Shown: one piece after another, positions 8,287 through 14,769 of the stretch | Layout: each line of letters begins with the position of its first letter | How positions within the stretch are numbered: the first letter of the stretch is position 1 | Assembly (NCBI GenBank): GCA_964549745.1 | Contig: CAZJWP010000052.1 | Span: forward strand, 1-14,769 | Source of the DNA: J089 sp964549745 | GTDB lineage: Bacteria > Fidelibacterota > Marinisomatia > Marinisomatales > J089 | Length of the DNA: 14,769 nucleotides | Direction: 5' to 3' | Position numbers and translations under genes: made by a program | The notes under the pieces: generated by a model | Seen by the model: the letters and a program-made list of their open reading frames with translations, nothing else | The model's database searches: none | Told to the model about the DNA's origin: nothing

Positions 8287-8316
8287 AATTCCGGGGTTAA
8301 CTTAGTTAACGGAATT
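8287..8316. promoter_or_regulatory. Candidate TetR operator: 15-bp palindrome with outer arms
   Basis: GTTAACTTAGTTAAC (8296-8310) is a perfect odd palindrome with 7-bp arms around one central base. It is flanked by AATTCC (8287-8292) on the left and GGAATT (8311-8316) on the right, a second pair of inverted arms offset by three bases. It lies 36 bp upstream of the GTG start of a TetR-family gene, a common position for autoregulatory operators. No convincing promoter for the plus-strand operon was found; a weak TTGTTT (8275-8280)/TAACTT (8298-8303) pair with a 17-nt spacer would overlap the palindrome. Confidence 0.55.
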
Positions 8317-8346
8317 CGTAAATAATTAAGTAATACGTAAACATCA

Positions 8347-8928
8347 GTGGCTGAACATACACATTCAAAGAAATATCAGCAGCTAGTTGATACTGCCCGG
8401 GATTTATTCTTTAAACATGGGATTCGTCGTATAACAGTAGAAGAGATTTGCCGGGAAAGTCAAGTGAGTAAAGTCACCTTTTATAAATACTTTGCCAATA
8501 AGCATACACTCGTGCATAAAATCCTGGTTGATATGGTTCGGGAAGGTGAGGAAAAGTATAACGCCATTATGAATCAGGATATCCCTTTCGAACAAAAAAT
8601 CGATCAGTTCATCAAATTAAAACTGGATTATCAAAAACAGATGGGGAAAGAATTTTTTATCGATTGGAATTCGTTGCCGCCCGAATCACGGGATTCACTA
8701 CTGAAATGGCAACAGGAAGTACAAGGGCAGTTCTTCCAAATGCTTGAGGACGCCCGGAAAGCAGGTGATATCCGGAAAACAATCAGCATCCGGTTTATCA
8801 CTTATTTTTTGAACAAAGTAAATGAACTCTATTTCGATCCTGAATTGTTTAGCCAATACGCTGATCCTGCAGAGCTAACCGAGGAATTTCTTCAATTTTT
8901 CTTCTACGGAATTATGGAACGAAAGTAG
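8347..8928 (+). CDS. TetR/AcrR-family transcriptional regulator
   Basis: A 193-residue cytoplasmic DNA-binding protein. The N-terminal helix-turn-helix domain (about residues 8-55) has the family pattern: ARDLFFKHGIRRITVEEI, then ESQVSKVTFYKYFANKHTLV. The C-terminal all-helical part is the likely ligand and dimer domain. TetR proteins usually repress their own operon until a small hydrophobic ligand binds. The start is GTG at 8347: an in-frame TAA lies two codons upstream and no ATG is nearby. No clear Shine-Dalgarno sequence precedes it. It is the first gene of a plus-strand operon, 8 nt before the barrel gene, and a palindrome just upstream is the candidate binding site. The ligand cannot be predicted. 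Confidence 0.9.
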   Translation: MAEHTHSKKYQQLVDTARDLFFKHGIRRITVEEICRESQVSKVTFYKYFANKHTLVHKILVDMVREGEEKYNAIMNQDIPFEQKIDQFIKLKLDYQKQMGKEFFIDWNSLPPESRDSLLKWQQEVQGQFFQMLEDARKAGDIRKTISIRFITYFLNKVNELYFDPELFSQYADPAELTEEFLQFFFYGIMERK

Positions 8929-8936
8929 TTTGAACA

Positions 8937-10013
8937 ATGGGGTTCCGGTACAACTCTCGCTTTGGATTCACACCTTATATCTATATGGTTCTTTTTTCAT
9001 CTCTTTTTTCTCAAACCGAATTTCATGGACAGGCAAATGTATTTCTCGCAGTTTCAAATCCATCCACAGATATAACCGTGCAATATCTGCCGGAATTAAC
9101 GCTTTCGAATACCAATTTAAGTCTGGATATTTCCCCGATTTTAAGTGTGTCGGATAGAGATGAGCTCACAACATCGCTGGAAGCTTACCGAGCCTGGCTC
9201 CGTTATACAACGACCTTTTGGGAATGGAAACTGGGATTGCAACGGATTGATTTCGGTCCCGCAAAACTTTTGCGTACACTCCAATGGTTTGATCAACTGG
9301 ACCCGCGCGACCCGACCCACCAAACCACCGGGGTCTGGGCTTTGAAAGGACGATACGCTTCTTTAACAAATCGGACCTTCACAGTGTGGACTTTGTATGG
9401 AAACACAAAACGAAAGGGAATGGATTTACAACCCTCCGATGCGGCATTCCCGGAATTCGGAGGTCGTTATGTGATGCCGGTGGGATCGGGCGAATTTGGG
9501 TTGACAACACACTGGCGGCGACTGGACTCCTCCGATCCGGAAAAACAGCCCGGTGAATTCAGGATTGGATTGGATGGCTATGGTGAGTACAATGCCGGAC
9601 TCTGGTTTGAATCCACAGCCTCTTTTTTCAGTGAATCAACCCCTTCACTCCAAGCGCTTTACTTCCTAACAGTGGGAACCGATTATACCTGGCTGCTTGG
9701 GAATGGGTTGTACACCGCCTTTGAACACATGACGATTCATTCTGTTGCCGATCAAACGACAACTTCGGGTGTGTATGGAATTCTGGCAAGCTACCCGCTT
9801 TCGTGGCTGGATACGGCCAACATTTATTTTTTGGATATCCCCGATTCCCAATTCACAATGGCATACCTGAGTTGGCAAAGGACTCTGGACAATTTCATAA
9901 TATTAATCGGGGGATATGCCGCATCCGGTTTGACAGGTGCTTCTCTTTTTTCCTCCGCCCTGAACGTACCGGGACGTTCAGGGTTTCAACTTATGATCAC
10001 TTTCAATCACTAA
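8937..10013 (+). CDS. Putative outer-membrane beta-barrel protein of an ABC-transporter operon
   Basis: A 358-residue exported protein. The N-terminus (GFRYNSRFGFTPYIYMVLFSSLFSQ) looks like a signal peptide with basic n-region and hydrophobic core. The rest is rich in aromatic residues and alternating polar/hydrophobic stretches with many Gly, Tyr and Trp, as in outer-membrane beta-barrels. GLQRIDFGPAKLLR (100-113) and WFDQLDPRDP (117-126) look like a conserved family signature, and I recall similar proteins encoded beside FtsX-type ABC transporters in Bacteroidota-like bacteria. No named family is assigned with certainty. The gene lies between the TetR gene (8-nt gap) and the ATPase gene (10-nt gap), so it probably forms the outer-membrane part of the same transport route. 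A start at the later in-frame ATG (residue 17) would shorten the signal peptide too much. Confidence 0.75.
   Translation: MGFRYNSRFGFTPYIYMVLFSSLFSQTEFHGQANVFLAVSNPSTDITVQYLPELTLSNTNLSLDISPILSVSDRDELTTSLEAYRAWLRYTTTFWEWKLGLQRIDFGPAKLLRTLQWFDQLDPRDPTHQTTGVWALKGRYASLTNRTFTVWTLYGNTKRKGMDLQPSDAAFPEFGGRYVMPVGSGEFGLTTHWRRLDSSDPEKQPGEFRIGLDGYGEYNAGLWFESTASFFSESTPSLQALYFLTVGTDYTWLLGNGLYTAFEHMTIHSVADQTTTSGVYGILASYPLSWLDTANIYFLDIPDSQFTMAYLSWQRTLDNFIILIGGYAASGLTGASLFSSALNVPGRSGFQLMITFNH
9958..9983 (+). repeat. Perfect 10-bp inverted repeat at the 3' end of the barrel gene
   Basis: CCCTGAACGT (9958-9967) and ACGTTCAGGG (9974-9983) are exact reverse complements around a 6-nt loop ACCGGG. In RNA this is a stable GC-containing hairpin, about 30 nt before the barrel stop codon and 40 nt before the ATPase start. 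Only GGGTTTC follows, not a true T run, so it does not look like a simple intrinsic terminator. It could act in mRNA processing or stability, attenuation or protein binding. Confidence 0.6.
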
Positions 10014-10023
10014 GGACAATTGT

Positions 10024-10722
10024 ATGAATAACCACGCGATCATTACCATTCATGATTTGGTCAAAACCTTTCCAATCGGGAAAGGATTTTTTACCGCACT
10101 TAGCGATATTAATCTAACAGTTAATGAAGGCGAGTTTGCCGGAATTGTCGGACCCAGCGGGTCAGGCAAAACCACGCTACTAAACATAATAGGTTCCCTG
10201 GATATTCCCACGTCTGGTACAGCGACAGTTCTGGAGAAACGCATTGGCGATCTTTCACCCAAACAAGCAGCCAATCTGAGAAACCAGTATTTGGGCTTCA
10301 TCTTCCAAACATACAATTTGTTACCGGTATATACGGTGTATGAAAACGTGGAACTCCCCCTGCTCTTGCAGAACGTGTCCGCAACGGAACGAAAGAAAAT
10401 GGTTTTGCAATCATTGGAATGGGTCGGTTTAACCGATAAAATCAAATCCCGTCCGGCCCAGCTTTCCGGCGGGGAGAGCCAGCGGGTTGCGATTGCGCGA
10501 GCCATGGTCAAGGAACCCAAACTGGTTCTGGCAGACGAACCCACAGCCAACCTGGATGCAAAAAATTCACACCATATTCTGCAAACGATGGAAAAATTGA
10601 ATCAGGAGCTGCAGACCACATTTATTTTTGCTACTCACGATGAAAAAGTGATCCAGTATCTTCGGAGAAAAATCACGCTTGAAGACGGAAAAGTAGCCAT
10701 GGATGAAAAGATCAAATCCTAA
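10024..10722 (+). CDS. ABC transporter ATPase, LolD/MacB type
   Basis: A 232-residue cytoplasmic ATPase that powers the two permeases encoded next. Visible motifs are Walker A GPSGSGKTT (43-51), Q-loop in FIFQTYNLLP, signature LSGGESQR (147-154), Walker B LVLADEP with the catalytic Glu172, D-loop ANLD and the switch His205 (ATHDE). Size and sequence style (TALSDINLTVNEGEF at the N-terminus, NLLPVYTVYENVELPL after the Q-loop) place it with the LolD/MacB/FtsE group, whose members drive mechanotransmission rather than classical import. ATG 10024 follows AAGGA at a suitable distance. The permease gene follows after 12 nt. Confidence 0.93.
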   Translation: MNNHAIITIHDLVKTFPIGKGFFTALSDINLTVNEGEFAGIVGPSGSGKTTLLNIIGSLDIPTSGTATVLEKRIGDLSPKQAANLRNQYLGFIFQTYNLLPVYTVYENVELPLLLQNVSATERKKMVLQSLEWVGLTDKIKSRPAQLSGGESQRVAIARAMVKEPKLVLADEPTANLDAKNSHHILQTMEKLNQELQTTFIFATHDEKVIQYLRRKITLEDGKVAMDEKIKS

Positions 10723-10734
10723 CCGGGAGGTTTT

Positions 10735-11907
10735 ATGTTAGCACTCAAATTAGCTTACCGGAACTTGATCGGAGCCCGGCTCCGAACCTGGTTAAACGTT
10801 TTTGTCCTGTCTCTCTGCTACATCATTATTATATGGCATAAGGGAATTTTAAATGGGTGGAATGAACGCGCAGAGCATGAAACCATCAAATGGGAAATCG
10901 GGGGCGGAGAATACTGGCAAAATAATTACGATCCCTATGATCCATTCACGATTGAAGACAGTCATGCAAAACTATCGGATGCTACGCAAAATGCGATAAA
11001 GAACAGACAATTAACGCCCATTCTGGTCGCCAAGGGCAGCATGTATCCTGAAGGGCGTATGCAACCGGTTATTATTAAAGGTATTGATCCCGATCAGTCG
11101 ATTTTAGCGTTACCGACTCAATCACTAAAAGAAAGTAACCACGATATTCCGGCGGTTGTCGGGCGGCGCATTGCGAAAGATAACCATTTAAATATTGGTG
11201 ATCTCATGACCGTACGCTGGCGCGATGTGAACGGCACCTTCGATGCGACGGATGTTCGCATTGCGGATATTTTTTCAACGGAAGTACAATCTGTGGATGT
11301 GGGTACGATTTGGATTCCGTTGGATCAACTTCGGAGCATGATGCGCATGCCCGGAGAAGCCACAATTTTAGTCACGGATAAAGACACCGGCTCCATGGGC
11401 ACAATTCCAGGCTTTTCATGGAAAGGGTATGATGTTTTACTCTCAGATATCCGTGAAATGATCAAAGCCAAATCCATGGGCGGCTATGTTTTGTATACGA
11501 TTATGTTACTGTTGGCAATGCTGGCCATATTTGACACGCAAGTGCTGGCGATCTTTCGTCGGCAAAAAGAAATTGGGACCCACGTAGCTATGGGAATGAC
11601 CCGGGGACAGGTTGTGGCTTTATTTACGGTGGAAGGAGCCATGTATGCGATCCTTGCCGCCATTGTTGGGGCAATCTACGGGATTCCGCTGCTGACTTAT
11701 GCGGCCATAAAGGGATTCGCGGTCCCCGGCGCTATGGACGACTATGGAATGGCAATCGGAGCGGCGATTTACCCGACTTACAGCATTGCCCTGGTGATTG
11801 GAACAACGCTGGTAATTTTACTCACGACGATTATCGTGAGCTATCTTCCGGCCAGACGAATATCAAAAATGAATCCTACCGATGCTATCCGGGGGAAAAT
11901 CCAATGA
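10735..11907 (+). CDS. FtsX/LolC-type ABC permease, first subunit
   Basis: A 390-residue inner-membrane protein with the four-helix topology of FtsX/MacB/LolCE permeases. One N-terminal helix (about residues 17-38) is followed by a large periplasmic domain (about 40-240) and three C-terminal helices (about 252-275, 300-325, 345-370). The start of the gene product (LALKLAYRNLIGARLRTWLN) and the end (LPARRISKMNPTDAIRG) are typical of the family, as is the cytoplasmic QKEIGTHVAMGMTRGQV coupling region. GGGAGG precedes ATG 10735 at proper spacing. It most likely pairs with the next gene product as a heterodimer, as LolC with LolE. The cargo is unknown. Confidence 0.9.
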   Translation: MLALKLAYRNLIGARLRTWLNVFVLSLCYIIIIWHKGILNGWNERAEHETIKWEIGGGEYWQNNYDPYDPFTIEDSHAKLSDATQNAIKNRQLTPILVAKGSMYPEGRMQPVIIKGIDPDQSILALPTQSLKESNHDIPAVVGRRIAKDNHLNIGDLMTVRWRDVNGTFDATDVRIADIFSTEVQSVDVGTIWIPLDQLRSMMRMPGEATILVTDKDTGSMGTIPGFSWKGYDVLLSDIREMIKAKSMGGYVLYTIMLLLAMLAIFDTQVLAIFRRQKEIGTHVAMGMTRGQVVALFTVEGAMYAILAAIVGAIYGIPLLTYAAIKGFAVPGAMDDYGMAIGAAIYPTYSIALVIGTTLVILLTTIIVSYLPARRISKMNPTDAIRGKIQ

Positions 11908-13178
11908 TACGATTTTTAATAAAGGGACTGATGCATGATCACCATCGGAGCCTGTTCCCGGTAATTGTAGTGACGATTGGTGTATTTGTGACCGTTTTTC
12001 TCCAGGCATGGATCACCGGTATTTTGGGCGATTTTGTCAATATGACCGCTCGATTCCAAACCGGGCATGTGAAAATTATGACACGCGCATATATCGAGAA
12101 TATGGATCAGAATCCGAATGATCTGGCCTTGTTGGGAGCGAATGAACTCACGGATGAAATGCGGCACGAATATCCGGACATGACCTGGGTGGAACGCATT
12201 CAATTCGGAGGTTTATTTGACATCCCGGACAGTACCGGTGAAACTCGGACCCAGGGAACGGTAGCCGGATTCGGGATTGATTTGCTCTCGAAAAACACAC
12301 CGGAACCGGACCTGATGAATATTACCAAATCGATCCAAAACGGCCGGATGCCGCGAAAATCCGGAGAAATTCTGATCAGCGAAGACCTGGCGAACAAACT
12401 GGGAGTTCATCCCGGAGATAAAGGAACGTTGATTGGGTCTACCATGTATGGCAGCATGGCCATGTATAATTTCACAATTGTGGGAACGGTGAAATTCGGA
12501 TCGGGCAGTATTGATCGCGGTGCGATCATCGCCGATATCAAAGATGTTCAGACGGCATTGGATATGGAAGATGCCGCCGGTGCGATACTGGGCTTTTTGA
12601 AAGGAGGCGTGTACAACTCCCAGCAGGCGGAAGCGATCAAGACCAAATTCAATGCAAAATATGCGGATTCCAAAGATGAATATGCTCCGGAAATGCTACA
12701 GCTCCGGGACATGAACGATATGGGTAGTATGCTGGCATACATGGATAAATTTTCCGGATTTATTGTTTTCTTTTTCGTACTGGTCATGTCGGTCGTTTTG
12801 TGGAACGTGGGCCTTCTGGGCGGTTTGCGGCGCTACAATGAAATGGGTTTGCGCCTGGCGATGGGCGAGCACAAAGGACATGTGTATCGATCGCTCATTT
12901 ATGAATCGATCACGATTGGAGTGTTTGGATCGCTTGTGGGAACGACAGTTGGACTTCTGTGCGCCTATTGGTTGCAGGTTCATGGCTGGGATTTTAGTGA
13001 GCTCATGAAAAACACGAATATGATGTTTCCATCCGTGTTTCGAACGAGAGTGACAACGCAAACTTATTACATCGGATTCTTCCCGGGACTGTTATCCACG
13101 GTTCTGGGTACTGCCTTATCCGGAATTGGGATTTACCGACGCCAGACGGCACAACTCTTCAAAGAATTGGAGGTTTGA
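11904..13178 (+). CDS. FtsX/LolE-type ABC permease, second subunit
   Basis: A 424-residue inner-membrane protein of the same family as the preceding product, but clearly different in sequence, so the pair is not a recent tandem duplication. It has a first helix at about residues 17-40, a periplasmic domain of about 245 residues, and three helices (about 287-310, 335-358, 395-415). The cytoplasmic segment RRYNEMGLRLAMGEHKGHV corresponds to the coupling loop. The C-terminus (GIYRRQTAQLFKELEV) lacks the PARRxxxxxPxxAIR ending of the first subunit. The start ATG overlaps the previous stop by four bases (ATGA, 11904-11907), which points to coupled translation and equal amounts. Confidence 0.88.
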   Translation: MIRFLIKGLMHDHHRSLFPVIVVTIGVFVTVFLQAWITGILGDFVNMTARFQTGHVKIMTRAYIENMDQNPNDLALLGANELTDEMRHEYPDMTWVERIQFGGLFDIPDSTGETRTQGTVAGFGIDLLSKNTPEPDLMNITKSIQNGRMPRKSGEILISEDLANKLGVHPGDKGTLIGSTMYGSMAMYNFTIVGTVKFGSGSIDRGAIIADIKDVQTALDMEDAAGAILGFLKGGVYNSQQAEAIKTKFNAKYADSKDEYAPEMLQLRDMNDMGSMLAYMDKFSGFIVFFFVLVMSVVLWNVGLLGGLRRYNEMGLRLAMGEHKGHVYRSLIYESITIGVFGSLVGTTVGLLCAYWLQVHGWDFSELMKNTNMMFPSVFRTRVTTQTYYIGFFPGLLSTVLGTALSGIGIYRRQTAQLFKELEV

Positions 13179-13180
13179 TC

Positions 13181-13927
13181 ATGCAAAGCGGGATTTTTTG
13201 GAAATGGCTGACGATGTCCATCCTCCCGGTTTTACTTCTGGGACAGAACCCGTCTGCTGAAGATATTTTGAAAGCCGTTGACGCAAACACGATCGCCGGT
13301 AACCGGGTGACTACGGCCACAATCACCGTGCACGGAAAGCGAAACACGCGCGTCATGACAGCTAAATCCTGGATTGAAGGGAATGACAAATCATTTACGG
13401 AATACCTGTCGCCTGCCCGTGATAAAGGCACCAAAATGTTAAAATTAGGTGATCAACTTTGGATGTACTCGCCGCAGTCGGACCGCATCATCCGCATTGC
13501 AGGTCATATGCTCAGGCAATCCATGATGGGATCGGATTTGTCTTATGAAGATATGATGGAAGATCGAAGTCTGGAGGAGCTTTACAATGCACAGGTATTG
13601 GGCTCCGAAAAATTGGACGACCGCGATTGCTGGGTATTGTCACTGACCGCAAAAACCGAAGATGTAACCTACTTCAGCCGGAAAATCTGGGTGGACAAGG
13701 AACGGATGATTCCGCTTCGGGAGGACCGGAACGCAAAAAGCGGGACACTCCTAAAAACAACAACTGTCAAAGAGGTGTTTCAGGTGGAAGGACGTTGGTA
13801 TCCCAAACAGGTGATTTTCAAAGATGCACTGTCAAATGGGAAAGGAACTGAATTTACAGTAGACGACCTGGCGTTTAACGTGACGATTCCACCGGAGATA
13901 TTTAGCAAGGCGTCTTTGCGGCGATAA
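13181..13927 (+). CDS. LolA-like periplasmic lipoprotein-sorting protein
   Basis: A 248-residue exported protein. A signal peptide (GIFWKWLTMSILPVLLLG) precedes SAEDILKAVDAN. The body is a series of beta-strand-like stretches (TATITVHG, FTEYLSPARDKGTKMLKLGDQ, LWMYSPQSDRIIRI, YFSRKIWVDKERMIPLRED) typical of the broad outer-membrane lipoprotein-sorting (LolA-like) fold. That fold is a half-barrel with a hydrophobic pocket that carries lipid or lipoprotein across the periplasm. I chose ATG 13181, 7 nt after GGAGG; a TTG two codons earlier overlaps the permease stop and is less likely. No lipobox cysteine is present, so it should be soluble. As last gene of the operon it probably receives cargo from the ABC permeases and hands it to the outer membrane. 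It is not canonical LolA, which is shorter. Confidence 0.85.
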   Translation: MQSGIFWKWLTMSILPVLLLGQNPSAEDILKAVDANTIAGNRVTTATITVHGKRNTRVMTAKSWIEGNDKSFTEYLSPARDKGTKMLKLGDQLWMYSPQSDRIIRIAGHMLRQSMMGSDLSYEDMMEDRSLEELYNAQVLGSEKLDDRDCWVLSLTAKTEDVTYFSRKIWVDKERMIPLREDRNAKSGTLLKTTTVKEVFQVEGRWYPKQVIFKDALSNGKGTEFTVDDLAFNVTIPPEIFSKASLRR

Positions 13928-13929
13928 TA

Positions 13930-13954
13930 TCAGAAGGGCAGAGGCCCTTCCTGA
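13930..13954. terminator. Hairpin between convergent genes
   Basis: TCAG-AAGGGC (13930-13939) pairs with GCCCTT-C-CTGA (13944-13954) around the loop AGAG: a 6-bp GC-rich stem, a single bulged C, and 4 more base pairs. It lies 2 nt after the stop of the LolA-like gene and 9 nt beyond the sodC stop on the other strand, so it can serve both convergent genes. Neither side has a long T run (plus side: GGAATTTATCTATTT), so termination strength is uncertain. Confidence 0.5.
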
Positions 13955-13963
13955 GGAATTTAT

Positions 13964-14494
13964 CTATTTCGGATTTGCAAAGCCGATAACGCCAAAAGCT
14001 ACCCGCGGTCCGGCTGCCCCTGAAGGTTGCGACTTCAAATCGTCAGCCCCGCCGTGAACCACTACCGATCTCCCAATAATGTTATGGGATCCTGATAGAC
14101 TCAATAACGGATCAACCCAATCCAGGTGTGCATTTCCGTTTTCGTCTGCCGCAATGTTCCCCAAATCACCAACATGCCGCATACTTGAAACATCTGTTGG
14201 AGCTCCGTGGGGAGTGCCTTCCGGATTGAAATGCCCTCCGGCGGATTTCCCGCTTGGATCGGAACAATCGCCATAGGCGTGGATGTGAAAGCCGTGTTTA
14301 CCCGGCGTTAATCCGGAAAGGTCAGCCACGACATGAACGCCGTCTTTCACCTGTGTAAATCGGACGATTCCCTGTACATGATTTCCTTCCGTGGGGTGGA
14401 TAACGGCAATTGCCTGTGCTTGAAGTTGGGTTAAACCGGCAATTGTGATGACTAAAGCAACTGCCAACAGCTTTAGTGTTTGGTAAGTTTTCAT
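13964..14494 (-). CDS. sodC: Secreted Cu/Zn superoxide dismutase
   Basis: A 176-residue protein with a signal peptide (about residues 1-27, ending LQAQA), so it acts in the periplasm or outside the cell, turning superoxide into oxygen and hydrogen peroxide. All metal ligands are visible: Cu His70, His72 and His147, bridging His88, Zn His96, His107 and Asp110, plus the active-site Arg165. The first disulfide cysteine (Cys77 in GDCSD) is present, but the usual second one is Phe168 (GPRVAFGVIG instead of ..RxACGVIG). The start ATG 14494-14492 has AAAGGAG five bases upstream; a longer in-frame extension of 36 codons is not supported. It is convergent to the transporter operon and probably transcribed from its own promoter. 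Confidence 0.95.
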   Translation of the reverse strand: MKTYQTLKLLAVALVITIAGLTQLQAQAIAVIHPTEGNHVQGIVRFTQVKDGVHVVADLSGLTPGKHGFHIHAYGDCSDPSGKSAGGHFNPEGTPHGAPTDVSSMRHVGDLGNIAADENGNAHLDWVDPLLSLSGSHNIIGRSVVVHGGADDLKSQPSGAAGPRVAFGVIGFANPK

Positions 14495-14583
14495 TTCGAC
14501 TCCTTTCGGGTTGCCTTCGAAATTGGAACAAGTGAAGTTACTGAGTTTAATTCTGTTTTCGAATACCCGATTGTTTTGAGAGG

Positions 14584-14613
14584 CTATTAGCAATGATTTC
14601 AAGAATAAGACAA
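14584..14613 (-). promoter_or_regulatory. Possible sodC promoter
   Basis: On the minus strand TTGTCT (14613-14608) and TAATAG (14589-14584) are separated by 18 nt. This would start transcription near 14577, about 83 nt upstream of the sodC ATG. The match is only moderate. No other regulatory motif stands out in 14495-14734, and no gene is seen there on either strand. Confidence 0.33.
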
Positions 14614-14734
14614 TTGAATTTATCGTTTCACCGTTCCCGCTTCCGGTCTAAACTCATTCTTAATTCAAGCAGGATCAAGAGTGAATACAGTTCGATACCT
14701 TCAAATCGTATTTTGTTTATCCCGATATAGAGAA

Positions 14735-14768
14735 AACCACGGTCTATGGCCGTGGTTGAATCTTTTTT
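14735..14768. terminator. Hairpin terminator at the right edge
   Basis: AACCACGG (14735-14742) and CCGTGGTT (14750-14757) form a perfect 8-bp stem with a 7-nt loop. On the plus strand a T6 run follows (14763-14768) after five other bases. On the minus strand the stem runs directly into TTCTCT. No plus-strand gene lies just upstream, so it may end a minus-strand gene lying beyond the window and insulate sodC from it. Confidence 0.6.
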
Positions 14769-14769
14769 A

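Noticed and set aside
14495..14602. 36-codon N-terminal extension of sodC
   Set aside because: A signal peptide and a well-placed AAAGGAG support the inner ATG. The extension looks like untranslated leader.
1..14769. CRISPR arrays, insertion sequences, tRNA or rRNA genes, defence or phage modules
   Set aside because: No repeat-spacer pattern, transposase, terminal inverted repeats or RNA-gene features were seen; nearly all of the sequence is explained by envelope and respiratory genes.

Overview
The window looks like a chromosomal piece of a moderate-GC, Gram-negative, aerobically respiring bacterium, probably of the FCB group (Bacteroidota, Ignavibacteria, Calditrichota, Marinimicrobia or a relative). 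That placement is an inference from three things: the gene order actA-B-C-D-E-F of alternative complex III, the outer-membrane machinery, and the style of the proteins. The exact phylum cannot be read from this sequence.

Left part (1-8067, mostly minus strand): a compact operon encodes alternative complex III (ACIII), the quinol:cytochrome c/oxidase oxidoreductase that replaces bc1 in these lineages. In transcription order it holds a pentahaem cytochrome (ActA), a fused molybdopterin-like plus iron-sulfur protein with a Tat-type leader (ActB), an NrfD-type membrane subunit (ActC), a DUF3341 membrane protein (ActD), a monohaem lipoprotein cytochrome (ActE), a second quinone-binding membrane protein (ActF) and a small single-pass membrane protein. 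Junctions are overlaps of 1-8 nt or gaps of 2-8 nt. A good sigma70-type promoter lies at 8155-8184. After the small gene comes what looks like the 5' end of a sco-type copper chaperone gene. It has no conventional start codon and loses its similarity after about 65 codons. It runs into the convergent 3' end of a plus-strand gene, recognisable as the RpiB C-terminus, with a strong terminator. The usual sco and cytochrome oxidase genes do not follow.

Middle and right part (8068-13927, plus strand): across a 279-bp divergent intergenic region starts a six-gene operon. It holds a TetR-family regulator, an outer-membrane beta-barrel candidate, an ABC ATPase of the LolD/MacB type, two FtsX/LolC-type permeases and a LolA-like periplasmic protein. 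A perfect 15-bp palindrome upstream of the regulator is a candidate operator, and a perfect 10-bp inverted repeat sits in the last codons of the barrel gene. Together these genes look like a regulated trans-envelope transport system for a lipid, lipoprotein or other hydrophobic cargo. It is the best candidate here for a poorly described system.

Right end (13928-14769): convergently oriented sodC encodes a secreted Cu/Zn superoxide dismutase with all metal ligands but without the second disulfide cysteine. Beyond it are a possible promoter and a hairpin terminator at the window edge.
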